A DNA stretch of 64,000 nt from Sapientia aquatica (GTDB lineage Bacteria; Pseudomonadota; Gammaproteobacteria; Burkholderiales; Burkholderiaceae_D): the NCBI RefSeq assembly GCF_004358105.1, contig NZ_SMYL01000001.1, positions 1-64,000 of the forward strand. Reading direction: 5' to 3'. Made by a program: the position numbers and the translations under genes. Shown here piece after piece: positions 1 through 7,097 of the stretch. Within the stretch, counting starts at the first letter, position 1. The number at the start of each line of letters is the position of its first letter. A model generated the notes under the pieces. That model had not been told where the DNA came from, searched no databases, and worked only from the letters and a program-made list of their open reading frames with translations.

Positions 1-127
1 TCGCGTGGCTGAAAGACACCTTGGAAAAATTACCTGCCTGTCCAAACAGCCGTCTGGACGATCTTCTCCCGCTACGCACTTAACAGTAAATCTGCCGCTT
101 GAACAGGTGGTAGCGCTGGACGCTTAC
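1..127 (+). mobile_element. Right end of an IS66-family insertion sequence
   Basis: The first 83 bases encode the C-terminus of an IS66-type transposase. After a short tail the sequence reaches GGACGCTTAC, ending at 127. IS66 elements have termini of the type GTAAGCG...CGCTTAC, so 127 is the likely outer boundary. The following eight bases (TGTGTATG, 128-135) would be one copy of the 8-bp target duplication normal for this family; the other copy lies before the window. The rest of the element is outside the window, so completeness cannot be judged. Confidence 0.75.
3..83 (+). CDS. IS66 transposase (TnpC-type), C-terminal fragment
   Basis: The last 26 codons of an open frame that enters from before the window and stops at TAA 81-83. 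The peptide reads AWLKDTLEKLP...SRLDDLLP, matching the conserved C-terminal signature of IS66 transposases (AWL..vL..lp....r.deLLPh.w). This DDE transposase drives movement of the element whose right end follows at 127. Only the tail is visible, so whether the gene is intact is unknown. Confidence 0.8.
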   Translation, partial: AWLKDTLEKLPACPNSRLDDLLPLRT

Positions 128-343
128 TGTGTATGTCCCTAACAGTGTGGATGAGCGGATTGATTTGATTTTTTTAATTGGGGTGGTGGTACTAGTCGTT
201 GTCACTGCTGCTGGTTTTAGTCTAATACAAAGACTTGGGGGTACTGCAAGATCAACAAAGTGAATTGATCAAGCAGGTCGAATGAGTGCCTAGTCAGGCG
301 CAGCGCATTTAAAACGGAAAACTAATTTAGTCTAAAAGCTGAG
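128..343. other. Intergenic tail between IS66 end and DUF4238 gene
   Basis: There is no convincing gene. A 38-codon open stretch from GTG 147 to TGA 263 on the plus strand encodes one strongly hydrophobic segment (LIFLIGVVVLVVVTAAG). It has no ribosome site and no recognisable family, so it may be a fragment of a disrupted membrane protein. The rest shows nothing recognisable. Confidence 0.4.
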
Positions 344-1318
344 TTATATTTTATCGTTAGGTCGAAATCTCTCAACGTCCTTTAACAAGTCGGCACCGAA
401 ACGTATTACTCCGTCAGGAGCTACATATTTGAATCGGCCATCCCTCGCATAGACCTGCCGCTGACTGGAGTGAATTAAAACTCCGTTAAAATAGGCCACA
501 TAGTCTTCATTTATATCGATCGTTTTTTGTGGCCCTTCGAACGTTCCAACCATTGCTAACTCTTGGGAAATTGGAAAAAAAAGTTCGGTTCCCATGGTTG
601 CATGTCCTGGTGATGCAAAAAAACCGCGTGCCTTTTGTTCTTTCCATCGAAGTACAACAGGATGGTCAGTTGTTATAAACCCGCTTTTAGCAGGTGCCTT
701 GAGTAGGATCCACTTCCGCTTGCCTAGAAGCGGCAAAATCGTATCTTGCAAATCGAATTCAATTACAATGTGTCGAGCAGTTGGTATTTCGATTTTGTAT
801 TTATCGCGTTCGATAAACTCGCGAATCGATTCATAACTTACATTACTATCGCTAGCGATTTCTCCTGATTTTTTTGCATTTTCAATAGTAGATTCGTATT
901 GTGCTCTGTTCGATAGCGACATTTCCATCACTCGCTTTAATATCTGCTCCTGGCTTTGCCGTATGGTTTCGCGTTTTCTAGGCGTTCTCACAGCCATTAA
1001 CGCGATCAAATTTAAAATTAAATTAAAGTCCTCTAAATTATCTAGACTCTTCGCTTGGATTACGCGACCTAGGGCTTGATCTAACTGAGTTTCAAATTTA
1101 GACATCTGCGATTCAATATGATCTGGTGCGAAACCCGGTACTTCGATCCGATTGAAGTCCTTGGCCGATCCGACGTATCTTGGAATTGAATCAAATGCCT
1201 TTTTGGCTATGGCATCGACAACGTACAGGCTCGCTTTTTTACTACGACTCTTAGCAAAGCCTTTTAAGTAACATTGCGGGATCCAGTGATGATTTTTAGA
1301 GGGATTGTGCGTGGCCAT
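344..1318 (-). CDS. DUF4238 domain-containing protein
   Basis: A protein of about 324 residues opening with the DUF4238 signature: NPSKNHHWIPQCYLKGF (HH-x-x-PQ-x-YL-x-x-F) within its first 25 residues. A helical middle section (FETQLDQALGRVIQ..., AVRTPRKRETIRQ) and a typical C-terminal half (FITTDHPVVL, ELFFPISQELAM) follow. Function is unknown; the family is patchily distributed in bacteria and often sits in accessory regions. The start at 1318 is chosen because the family motif begins straight after it. An in-frame ATG at 1417 would add 33 residues and overlap the upstream gene by 8 bases, which would imply translational coupling. Neighbours are an integrase remnant and an IS66 end, so horizontal acquisition is likely. 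Confidence 0.75.
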   Translation of the reverse strand: MATHNPSKNHHWIPQCYLKGFAKSRSKKASLYVVDAIAKKAFDSIPRYVGSAKDFNRIEVPGFAPDHIESQMSKFETQLDQALGRVIQAKSLDNLEDFNLILNLIALMAVRTPRKRETIRQSQEQILKRVMEMSLSNRAQYESTIENAKKSGEIASDSNVSYESIREFIERDKYKIEIPTARHIVIEFDLQDTILPLLGKRKWILLKAPAKSGFITTDHPVVLRWKEQKARGFFASPGHATMGTELFFPISQELAMVGTFEGPQKTIDINEDYVAYFNGVLIHSSQRQVYARDGRFKYVAPDGVIRFGADLLKDVERFRPNDKI

Positions 1319-1409
1319 TTGTTTTCTTATTTCTCTGGATATGGCAGGGATACTGGGACCGACACTATGGCCAATGCCGTATTCCGCATTAGATAAGTTG
1401 CGCGCCGTT

Positions 1410-1817
1410 CTAATCAACTAAATTGGCAATAATGTCGTTATGTCCTAGCTTTTGAATTCTTGCGCTAACTTGATTCATGACCCAATCCGATAGTGAAGTG
1501 AAAAATGTATGAGCTATTATGTTAGCGGAATTTGCTTCGACCAAACTAAATTCATAGCGATCCCAGTTTGTAGTTGTTGAAATTTTATATTGACCCCAAG
1601 TGACTTTCTCGTATTCCACAAAACAAATAAATATTTGAATTGTTTTTTTTGATAAAACGTAAGTGAACCAACCGCCATACTGAATAAGATTGTTGTAGTT
1701 TGGTTTTAAAATTAGAGACCATGCTATGAATGGCATAGGCGATAATTTCGCATCTATGCCGTCGATTACTCGTCTAGTTTTCGTGACTTTTTTTGTTCTC
1801 CAAGTGCTGCCAGCCAA
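1410..1817 (-). CDS. Hypothetical protein, orphan
   Basis: I do not recognise a family. The longest reading starts at a TTG (1817) with no clear ribosome site and gives 135 residues. The first ATG in frame, at 1736, gives 108 residues. The product has several aromatic-rich stretches (GGWFTYVLSKKTIQIFICFVEYEKVTWGQY) suggesting a beta-rich soluble fold, and a helical C-terminus; no signal peptide is evident. It lies directly upstream of the DUF4238 gene on the same strand and its end overlaps the longer version of that gene, so the two may form one transcription unit. Composition is AT-rich relative to the core genes, fitting acquired DNA. Confidence 0.5.
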   Translation of the reverse strand: MAGSTWRTKKVTKTRRVIDGIDAKLSPMPFIAWSLILKPNYNNLIQYGGWFTYVLSKKTIQIFICFVEYEKVTWGQYKISTTTNWDRYEFSLVEANSANIIAHTFFTSLSDWVMNQVSARIQKLGHNDIIANLVD

Positions 1818-1830
1818 CCTGATGCAATAT

Positions 1831-2097
1831 CTACCTCATAGTTTCATCTCTGTAAGTTGGTGAAGTAAAGTATTCTCCGTCTCTGTTTTTCGAGATCCAT
1901 TCCCCTAAGATCGCCTTTTTAGGTATTTGAATATATGAACTGTTGATTCTGGTATATATTTGCCGGTGCAAAATTGTCTCGCGCTCATAAATCCACCACC
2001 GTGCTTCGGCCTTTGCGCTGAACGTTGCCGATTCACGAAGTTCCTAAATTGCTACTTGAGCTCGAGAGTCGTTTGGCCGCTTGATGATAGATCCTAT
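1831..2097 (-). pseudogene. Phage-type site-specific integrase, N-terminal remnant
   Basis: Reading the minus strand from 2097 gives IGSIIKRPNDSRAQVAI, a TAG stop, then in the same frame ELRESATFSAKAEARWWIYERE, ending at TAG 1831-1833. This matches the N-terminal arm-binding region of tyrosine-recombinase integrases (MgSIiKRPNGsWRAQV...G.reSaTF.tKAEA..WA.erE). The expected ATG is ATA, there is one internal stop, and the entire core-binding and catalytic part is missing. The position next to the 3' end of tRNA-Leu is the usual place for an island integrase. This is inferred from pattern recognition; no database search was possible. Confidence 0.75.
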
Positions 2098-2131
2098 TTC
2101 ATGTTCTTGTGTACTTAAATAATTAGGAGGC

Positions 2132-2170
2132 TGGTGTAAAAATGGTGTAATTCTGGTGTAAATGGTGCGG
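2132..2170. repeat. Short direct repeats TGGTGTAA, 11-bp period
   Basis: Three exact copies of TGGTGTAA start at 2132, 2143 and 2154, spaced by 11 bp (one helical turn). A partial copy, TGGTGCGG, starts at 2163. They sit between the dead integrase gene and the tRNA-Leu terminator. Such helically phased copies suit arm-type integrase or excisionase binding sites of the former island, but no binding evidence exists. Confidence 0.6.
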
Positions 2171-2215
2171 AGCTTATACCTGTTTTTATCGTATTTTTAA
2201 ATTTTAAACGACAAT

Positions 2216-2260
2216 AAAAAAAGCGCTAAGCCCTTGAATATCTTGGGATTAACGCTTTTT
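2216..2260 (-). terminator. Rho-independent terminator after tRNA-Leu
   Basis: Two 16-base arms (2218-2233 and 2245-2260) pair with two mismatches around an 11-base loop. They are flanked by A and T runs on both sides, so the hairpin can work in both directions. It lies 25 bases beyond the tRNA 3' end and would end its transcript. Confidence 0.75.
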
Positions 2261-2284
2261 CGTGTACTGCTAATATGATTCTTT

Positions 2285-2371
2285 TGGTGCCGAGAGCCGG
2301 AATCGAACCGGCACGCTGTCTCCAGCGCGGGATTTTGAGTCCCGTGCGTCTACCAATTCCGCCATCTCGGC
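2285..2371 (-). tRNA. tRNA-Leu (anticodon CAA)
   Basis: An 87-nt tRNA with a long variable arm as expected for leucine. The acceptor stem is GCCGAGA/TCTCGGC with discriminator A and encoded CCA. The anticodon stem is CGGGA/TCCCG with loop CTCAAAA, giving anticodon CAA, which reads UUG codons. The T-arm GGTTCGATTCC is intact. Its 3' end borders the accessory block at 1-2284, making it the likely integration target. Confidence 0.97.
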
Positions 2372-2384
2372 AACGCATGTCGCT

Positions 2385-2413
2385 ATTATGCTACATTCAA
2401 AAATTGGACGCAA
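2385..2413 (-). promoter_or_regulatory. Promoter of tRNA-Leu
   Basis: On the minus strand TTGCGT (-35, at 2408-2413) and CATAAT (-10, at 2385-2390) are separated by 17 bases. The -10 lies 13 bases before the tRNA 5' end, a good fit for a sigma-70 promoter. Confidence 0.65.
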
Positions 2414-2577
2414 GTAATTTTTGTGAGAAATCCAAAATTTGTCGCTTTTGCGGAGTATTATTAAAGGTTACTCGATTCGGTAAGTTGCTCGAATTTGACC
2501 TTGATGCGCTGTTCTGTGCGATCTTTTTCCTAGAGATCATTTTGCTCAGTTATCCCCGCCAGCATTCACGGCGGCGC

Positions 2578-4293
2578 TTAGTCCTTGTTTTTAAATAACA
2601 AAAACAATTCGGATTTATCCGAGGCGCGATGACCTTTCCAGACCGCGTTGCTTTCCACTAATTTTTTTGATTTATCTACGTGCTTTTCGGTTAAATAAAA
2701 ATCGCATTTGGTGACATTGAAATCCGAAAAGCGGATGTTGCCAAAATACGCAAACGAAGCACGGTGTGTGGCATTGATGTTGGTGTCAACACAGTTATAT
2801 GTGGTCGGCAATTGAGCGGCGATATCCTTGGCAACGTTTTGGTAGCTAACTCGATAGTCGATCCATGGCGTCCACAGTGCCATGCTGAGCAACCAACACA
2901 GAATTACACCGCTGCTCGACAACACAACCGCGCGCCACAATACCCGTGGTTGGCGTGAAATTCGCCAGTGCACCAATTTGAGCCAAGCTGCGGTGGAAAG
3001 CAGCGCAATCAAAAACGGAATCAAATCAAATTGCGCCACGAAGCCGGGCATATTTTTAAATACATTGTGGTGCAACTGCACCGGCCAACCGGTTTGCATG
3101 GCTATCCAACTGAGCCAAATGAAGGTGGCAAACATGCTAAAAAATAATACCGAGAACCAATCGACGGCATTAATTGCGCCGCGCTTCATTGTTGGTAGAC
3201 CGAACGCGGCAAGAATGGAAAGTGGTGGAATCAGCGGAATCAAACTGCTTTGCTCTGCGTATGGACTGCAAAACGCCAACAAAACCAATGCAACTAAAAA
3301 GCTCAGCGGCAACGCAATGTGCAAGGCGGTTGTTTGTTTGCGCCAGGCGTACACAGCCCAACCTGCGAAGGGCCAAGCTGGCCACGTAAACCAAGCGCTG
3401 TACTTAACAAAGTAGTGCAGGCTGCTGTAGCTTGGGCGGAAGAATTCGTGTTTATTCCAGTTCATCCATGCTGCGTAGGGTGAGCTGTCAAACGGTTGGA
3501 TATATTTGCAGCTCAACAGCCAAATTCCCATGATGGCAAACGCGACCGGGAAAGTGACTAAGCCGAGGTGAACGAGTAATTTTTTATAGCGAAAACCGGC
3601 AATTAATAAGCAAGTTAGCCACAGAGTGAGCGGAATTAACCAGCCGCGGGTCAATATTAATAGGCCGAGTGCAATGCCGAGTAACAAGGCAAATTTAATG
3701 CAAGGCGTTGGTTGTTCCGGATCGAGGTCGAACAAGCGGATTGCGATGTAAAGCACGAAAGCGACGAGGGAAATTTGTAAGGCAACTGGGCTAGTTAAGT
3801 GGCTATGGATCAGCATGCCCAAGCTGCCTAAGTAAATCAGTAACGCGCCATCGGCTAAGGTGCGTCCAAAATCTTGTGGTTCAGGTTGGCCGCCAAACGC
3901 GAGTTGTAAGGGTTGCGCTTCTTGGCGACGACCGAGTGCGTAGGTGGCATACCAAACCGAAGCGGCACCAAGTCCGAAAAAAAGAATGCTTGAAATTCTT
4001 GCCGCAGCATCGTCGCCAACGAGCCAACCAAAAAGCTTAATGCACAGCGCGCCTATCCAAAAGGTCAGTGGACCTTCTTCGGGGACGGGCAGGTTGCCGA
4101 TATGCGGCCATAACCAATCTTGCAATGTCCCGTGTGCCATCGTCCACATCACGCCAAAACTGGCGGCATCTCCGCCTAGCTTCCACGGGTCGCGGCCGAT
4201 TAATCCGGGCAGGATATAAAACAGGCATAAAGCAAATAGACCAAGTCGTGGCAATGCAAGTGTGGCTGCGGCGGGTAGTCGGACTGGCTTCAT
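2578..4293 (-). CDS. GT39-like (ArnT/PMT superfamily) membrane glycosyltransferase
   Basis: A 571-residue integral membrane protein with roughly 11-13 hydrophobic segments. Near the N-terminus, after the first segment, lies the periplasmic loop GRDPWKLGGDAASFG. A second conserved stretch, EEGPLTFWIGAL, follows. This layout is that of GT-C enzymes related to ArnT and protein mannosyltransferases, which move a sugar from a polyprenyl-phosphate donor to lipid A, protein or polysaccharide on the periplasmic side. The soluble C-terminal part after residue ~490 is short. Acceptor and donor cannot be read from the sequence. It stands alone between tRNA-Leu and rpmE2. Confidence 0.75.
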   Translation of the reverse strand: MKPVRLPAAATLALPRLGLFALCLFYILPGLIGRDPWKLGGDAASFGVMWTMAHGTLQDWLWPHIGNLPVPEEGPLTFWIGALCIKLFGWLVGDDAAARISSILFFGLGAASVWYATYALGRRQEAQPLQLAFGGQPEPQDFGRTLADGALLIYLGSLGMLIHSHLTSPVALQISLVAFVLYIAIRLFDLDPEQPTPCIKFALLLGIALGLLILTRGWLIPLTLWLTCLLIAGFRYKKLLVHLGLVTFPVAFAIMGIWLLSCKYIQPFDSSPYAAWMNWNKHEFFRPSYSSLHYFVKYSAWFTWPAWPFAGWAVYAWRKQTTALHIALPLSFLVALVLLAFCSPYAEQSSLIPLIPPLSILAAFGLPTMKRGAINAVDWFSVLFFSMFATFIWLSWIAMQTGWPVQLHHNVFKNMPGFVAQFDLIPFLIALLSTAAWLKLVHWRISRQPRVLWRAVVLSSSGVILCWLLSMALWTPWIDYRVSYQNVAKDIAAQLPTTYNCVDTNINATHRASFAYFGNIRFSDFNVTKCDFYLTEKHVDKSKKLVESNAVWKGHRASDKSELFLLFKNKD

Positions 4294-4457
4294 AGTGGTC
4301 GATTCAATGCGCTTTGTAATTTTTGTGAACTTGTATTAATCGTGGCTGAGGGGTTTCAGCGCGCTGCCTTGAAAAAGGTAAAGCGTTTAATTTTAGTAAG
4401 TTTATTAATTTTTCGCTAGGCGCAATGAATTTACGCTGTTGCAAATGCTCATGCAAT

Positions 4458-4485
4458 AAAAAAAGCAGCCGGAGCTGCTTTTTTT
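4458..4485 (-). terminator. Terminator after rpmE2
   Basis: AAAAAAAGCAGC, short loop, GCTGCTTTTTTT: a strong hairpin with T-runs on both strands, 25 bases after the rpmE2 stop. It can also stop plus-strand transcription. Confidence 0.85.
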
Positions 4486-4509
4486 GTGCGATACCGCGCG
4501 AAGTATGAA

Positions 4510-4779
4510 TTACTCGCCAGTTGCAGTTGTTTTCGAACCAACAGTACCGAACTTTTTACGGAATTTATCAACACGACCAGCGGTGTCAACAATTTTGTGT
4601 TTACCAGTGTAAAAAGGGTGTGATTCTGCAGAAACCTCGATTTTTACCAATGGGTAAGTTTTGCCTTCAAATTCGATCGTGTCACGTGTATTGATTGTGG
4701 AACGAGTGATAAATTTGAAATCGATCGACATATCTTGAAAAACAACTTCGCGATAATTTGGGTGAATACCATCTCTCAT
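4510..4779 (-). CDS. rpmE2: 50S ribosomal protein L31 type B
   Basis: An 89-residue protein starting [16 protein letters not shown], with the [10 protein letters not shown]-type signature (here [13 protein letters not shown]) and the VDKFRKKFG tail. The zinc-binding cysteines of the C+ type L31 are absent, so this is the zinc-free paralogue (type B). The start at 4779 is preceded by AGAGGC at good spacing; a longer frame to 4815 is rejected. In many bacteria type B L31 is induced by zinc limitation through Zur; no Zur box was recognised here. The upstream neighbour is rho. Confidence 0.95.
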   Translation of the reverse strand: MRDGIHPNYREVVFQDMSIDFKFITRSTINTRDTIEFEGKTYPLVKIEVSAESHPFYTGKHKIVDTAGRVDKFRKKFGTVGSKTTATGE

Positions 4780-4897
4780 AATTGCCTCTAAAAAAGTTTG
4801 GCAGCCAATAATCACTTCGTCGGTCGTCTTGCCTCGTGACCCGATTGAGTATCACTTACCTAGGTTAAATGCGACTGCCTGTGCAGCGCAGCCGCGT

Positions 4898-4927
4898 ATT
4901 ATACATAATAAGTCGTTAAATCGTCTA
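4898..4927 (-). promoter_or_regulatory. Candidate promoter of rpmE2
   Basis: On the minus strand TAGACG (4922-4927), an 18-base spacer, then a perfect TATAAT (4898-4903) preceded by TG, an extended -10. The -35 overlaps the last codon of rho. This would give rpmE2 its own transcript with a leader of about 110 bases. Confidence 0.5.
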
Positions 4928-6181
4928 GCGACGCATCATTTCAAAGAATTCGGCATTGTTTTTGGTGCCTTTCATCTTGTCTAAAATGAATTCCATCGCT
5001 TCGATTTCATCCATGCTGTAGAGCAACTTACGCAATACCCAGATCTTTTGCAGTTGATCTGGCTTAATTAGCAATTCTTCGCGACGTGTGCCGGACTTGT
5101 TCAGGTTGATCGCTGGGTAAGTACGTTTTTCGGCCAAGCGGCGTTCCAAATGCACTTCCATATTGCCGGTACCTTTGAATTCTTCAAAAATCACGTCATC
5201 CATGCGGCTGCCGGTTTCAATCAAGGCGGTGGCAATGATGGTCAATGAGCCACCTTCTTCAACGTTACGGGCTGCACCGAAGAAACGTTTAGGGCGTTGC
5301 AACGCATTGGCGTCCACACCACCGGTCAATACCTTGCCGGAAGCGGGGATCACGGTGTTGTAAGCGCGCGCCAAGCGGGTGATGGAATCGAGCAAAATCA
5401 CCACGTCTTTTTTCATTTCGACTAAGCGTTTGGCTTTTTCCAAGACCATTTCAGCAACTTGTACGTGGCGCGTCGCAGGTTCGTCAAACGTTGACGCCAC
5501 CACTTCGCCGCGCACCGAGCGTTGCATTTCGGTAACTTCTTCTGGACGTTCATCGATCAACAATACGATTAAGGTGATGTCAGGGTGGTTGGCGGTAATG
5601 GCGTGGGCAATGTGCTGCAACATGACCGACTTACCGGATTTTGGTGAGGCCACTAATAAACCGCGTTGGCCTTTGCCGATAGGGGCAATCAAGTCGATGA
5701 TACGGCCAGTGGTGTTTTCTTCACCGCGCATGTCGCGCTCTAAAATCAGCGGCTTATTGGGGTGCAGCGGTGTTAAGTTTTCAAACAGAATACGGTGCTT
5801 GGATGCTTCGGGCGACTCGCCGTTGACTTTGTCAACCTTGACTAAGGCGAAGTAGCGTTCGCCGTCTTTTGGTGTTCGGACTTCACCCTCAATCGAATCG
5901 CCAGTGTGCAAATTGAAGCGGCGGATTTGAGAAGGCGAGATATAAATATCGTCTGTGGATGCCATGTAGCTGGCATCGGGCGAGCGCAAAAAGCCAAACC
6001 CGTCGGGTAAAACTTCGAGTGCGCCATCGCCAAAAATTTGTTCGCCTTGTTTGGCGCGTTTTTTTAATATGGCAAACATTAATTCTTGTTTGCGCATACG
6101 TGCTGCGTTGTCAATGTCTAGCCCTATGGCCATTTCTAGCAGTGCAGAGACGTGTAACGCCTTTAATTCAGATAAATGCAT
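4925..6181 (-). CDS. rho: Transcription termination factor Rho
   Basis: 418 residues, the same length as E. coli Rho. The N-terminal helical region ([18 protein letters not shown]) leads into the cold-shock-type RNA-binding domain with DGFGFLRSP at about 60. The ATPase domain has Walker A SPKSGKS, the Walker B strand [16 protein letters not shown], the Q-loop region [20 protein letters not shown] and the R-loop. It forms the hexameric helicase that ends transcription at Rho-dependent sites. It lies between trxA and rpmE2, a common betaproteobacterial order. Confidence 0.98.
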   Translation of the reverse strand: MHLSELKALHVSALLEMAIGLDIDNAARMRKQELMFAILKKRAKQGEQIFGDGALEVLPDGFGFLRSPDASYMASTDDIYISPSQIRRFNLHTGDSIEGEVRTPKDGERYFALVKVDKVNGESPEASKHRILFENLTPLHPNKPLILERDMRGEENTTGRIIDLIAPIGKGQRGLLVASPKSGKSVMLQHIAHAITANHPDITLIVLLIDERPEEVTEMQRSVRGEVVASTFDEPATRHVQVAEMVLEKAKRLVEMKKDVVILLDSITRLARAYNTVIPASGKVLTGGVDANALQRPKRFFGAARNVEEGGSLTIIATALIETGSRMDDVIFEEFKGTGNMEVHLERRLAEKRTYPAINLNKSGTRREELLIKPDQLQKIWVLRKLLYSMDEIEAMEFILDKMKGTKNNAEFFEMMRR

Positions 6182-6283
6182 GTTGAGTGTCCCGAGATGG
6201 GAATAGTGGTGGGGGAGTGAACTACGTGGTGTAGGTAAGTTTGGTTACAAAAATTGAATAAAGCTGAATTCATTCAAATGCTA

Positions 6284-6346
6284 GCTAACCCTTTTTGAAG
6301 CAGCTTCACGTTGCTGTGGCGCTGCTTCAATGGATTGAGGGTTAGC
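6284..6346 (-). other. Nested inverted repeat between trxA and rho
   Basis: An outer pair GCTAACCCT/AGGGTTAGC (6284-6292 and 6338-6346) encloses an inner pair GAAGCAGC/GCTGCTTC (6297-6304 and 6321-6328). All pairs are perfect, so the transcript can fold into a long interrupted hairpin right after the trxA stop. No T-run follows on the minus strand, so it is not a classic Rho-independent terminator. It may stabilise the trxA 3' end or attenuate readthrough into rho. Confidence 0.65.
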
Positions 6347-6354
6347 GTAGTTTA

Positions 6355-6681
6355 TTAAATATTGCTGTCAATGAAGGTAGTCAATTGACCTTTGGCTAAC
6401 GCGCCAACTTTTTGAGCTGCGGCTACGCCGTTTTTGAACAGGATCAACGTTGGGATACCGCGCACGCCAAATTTAGCTGGTGTGTCTTGGTTAGAATCGA
6501 CGTCCATCTTAGCGATGATTACTTTGCCGCCGTATTCTTTAGCGACTTCTTCTAAGATCGGCGCGATCATTTTGCAAGGGCCGCACCATTCCGCCCAGAA
6601 ATCAACCAATACAGGTTTGTCGGATTTTAATACATCGGTTTCAAATGATGCATCGGTAATGTGTTTGATGTTTTCGCTCAT
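6355..6681 (-). CDS. trxA: Thioredoxin 1
   Basis: 108 residues with the active site W32-C33-G34-P35-C36, followed by the cis-proline region [12 protein letters not shown]. Cytosolic dithiol reductant for ribonucleotide reductase, sulfur metabolism and protein repair. The start at 6681 is preceded by a GAGGAATCC-like ribosome site. It sits upstream of rho in the same direction. Confidence 0.97.
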   Translation of the reverse strand: MSENIKHITDASFETDVLKSDKPVLVDFWAEWCGPCKMIAPILEEVAKEYGGKVIIAKMDVDSNQDTPAKFGVRGIPTLILFKNGVAAAQKVGALAKGQLTTFIDSNI

Positions 6682-7097
6682 GGATTCCTCAGTGTGAGGG
6701 GGATTAAAAATTCGGTAAGTTAATTTTGTCGCTGATTAGTCTGCTGCGATTTTTTTGCTACCTGCATTGTGTTTTTACTTGCGCGTTGCGACCCAGATGG
6801 TTGGTATGTATCGGGGAGGGTAATGGAATTAAGATGTTTAATCTATTACGCGACGAGGTGTGTAATGAGGTAAGGAAAACGCATAATACTCCATTTTTAT
6901 CAGATATGTGAATAGGCCGATAATTTTTTTGCGGCAACTCATTAAGCTATATAAAAATGCTAATTTTATTTGCCTAATCTGCAATGCTAATAGCTTGGCG
7001 CGAGCGCTGGTCAAGTGCAAGGCGATGGATTGTTAAAAAGCCTTTATTTACTGGTTCTCGCATAGAATAACGCATTCCGATTTCACCACGAGATGCT
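6682..7097. other. Divergent intergenic region trxA / AddB-like gene
   Basis: 416 bases that must hold the promoters of trxA (leftward) and of the nuclease gene (rightward). A few short open frames exist but none has a ribosome site plus a recognisable product. The part from 6880 to 7010 is AT-rich. I could not assign a clear promoter or structured RNA. Confidence 0.4.

Noticed and set aside
147-263. Possible 38-residue membrane peptide starting at GTG 147
   Set aside because: One hydrophobic stretch only, no ribosome site, no recognisable family; may be a fragment and is described only as part of the intergenic tail.
2275-2598. Open frame of 107 codons on the plus strand
   Set aside because: It runs through the antisense of tRNA-Leu and its promoter; the tRNA explains the sequence.
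6726-6911. Open frame of 61 codons between trxA and the AddB-like gene
   Set aside because: Alternative start, no ribosome site, amino-acid composition unlike a protein; more likely leader DNA.
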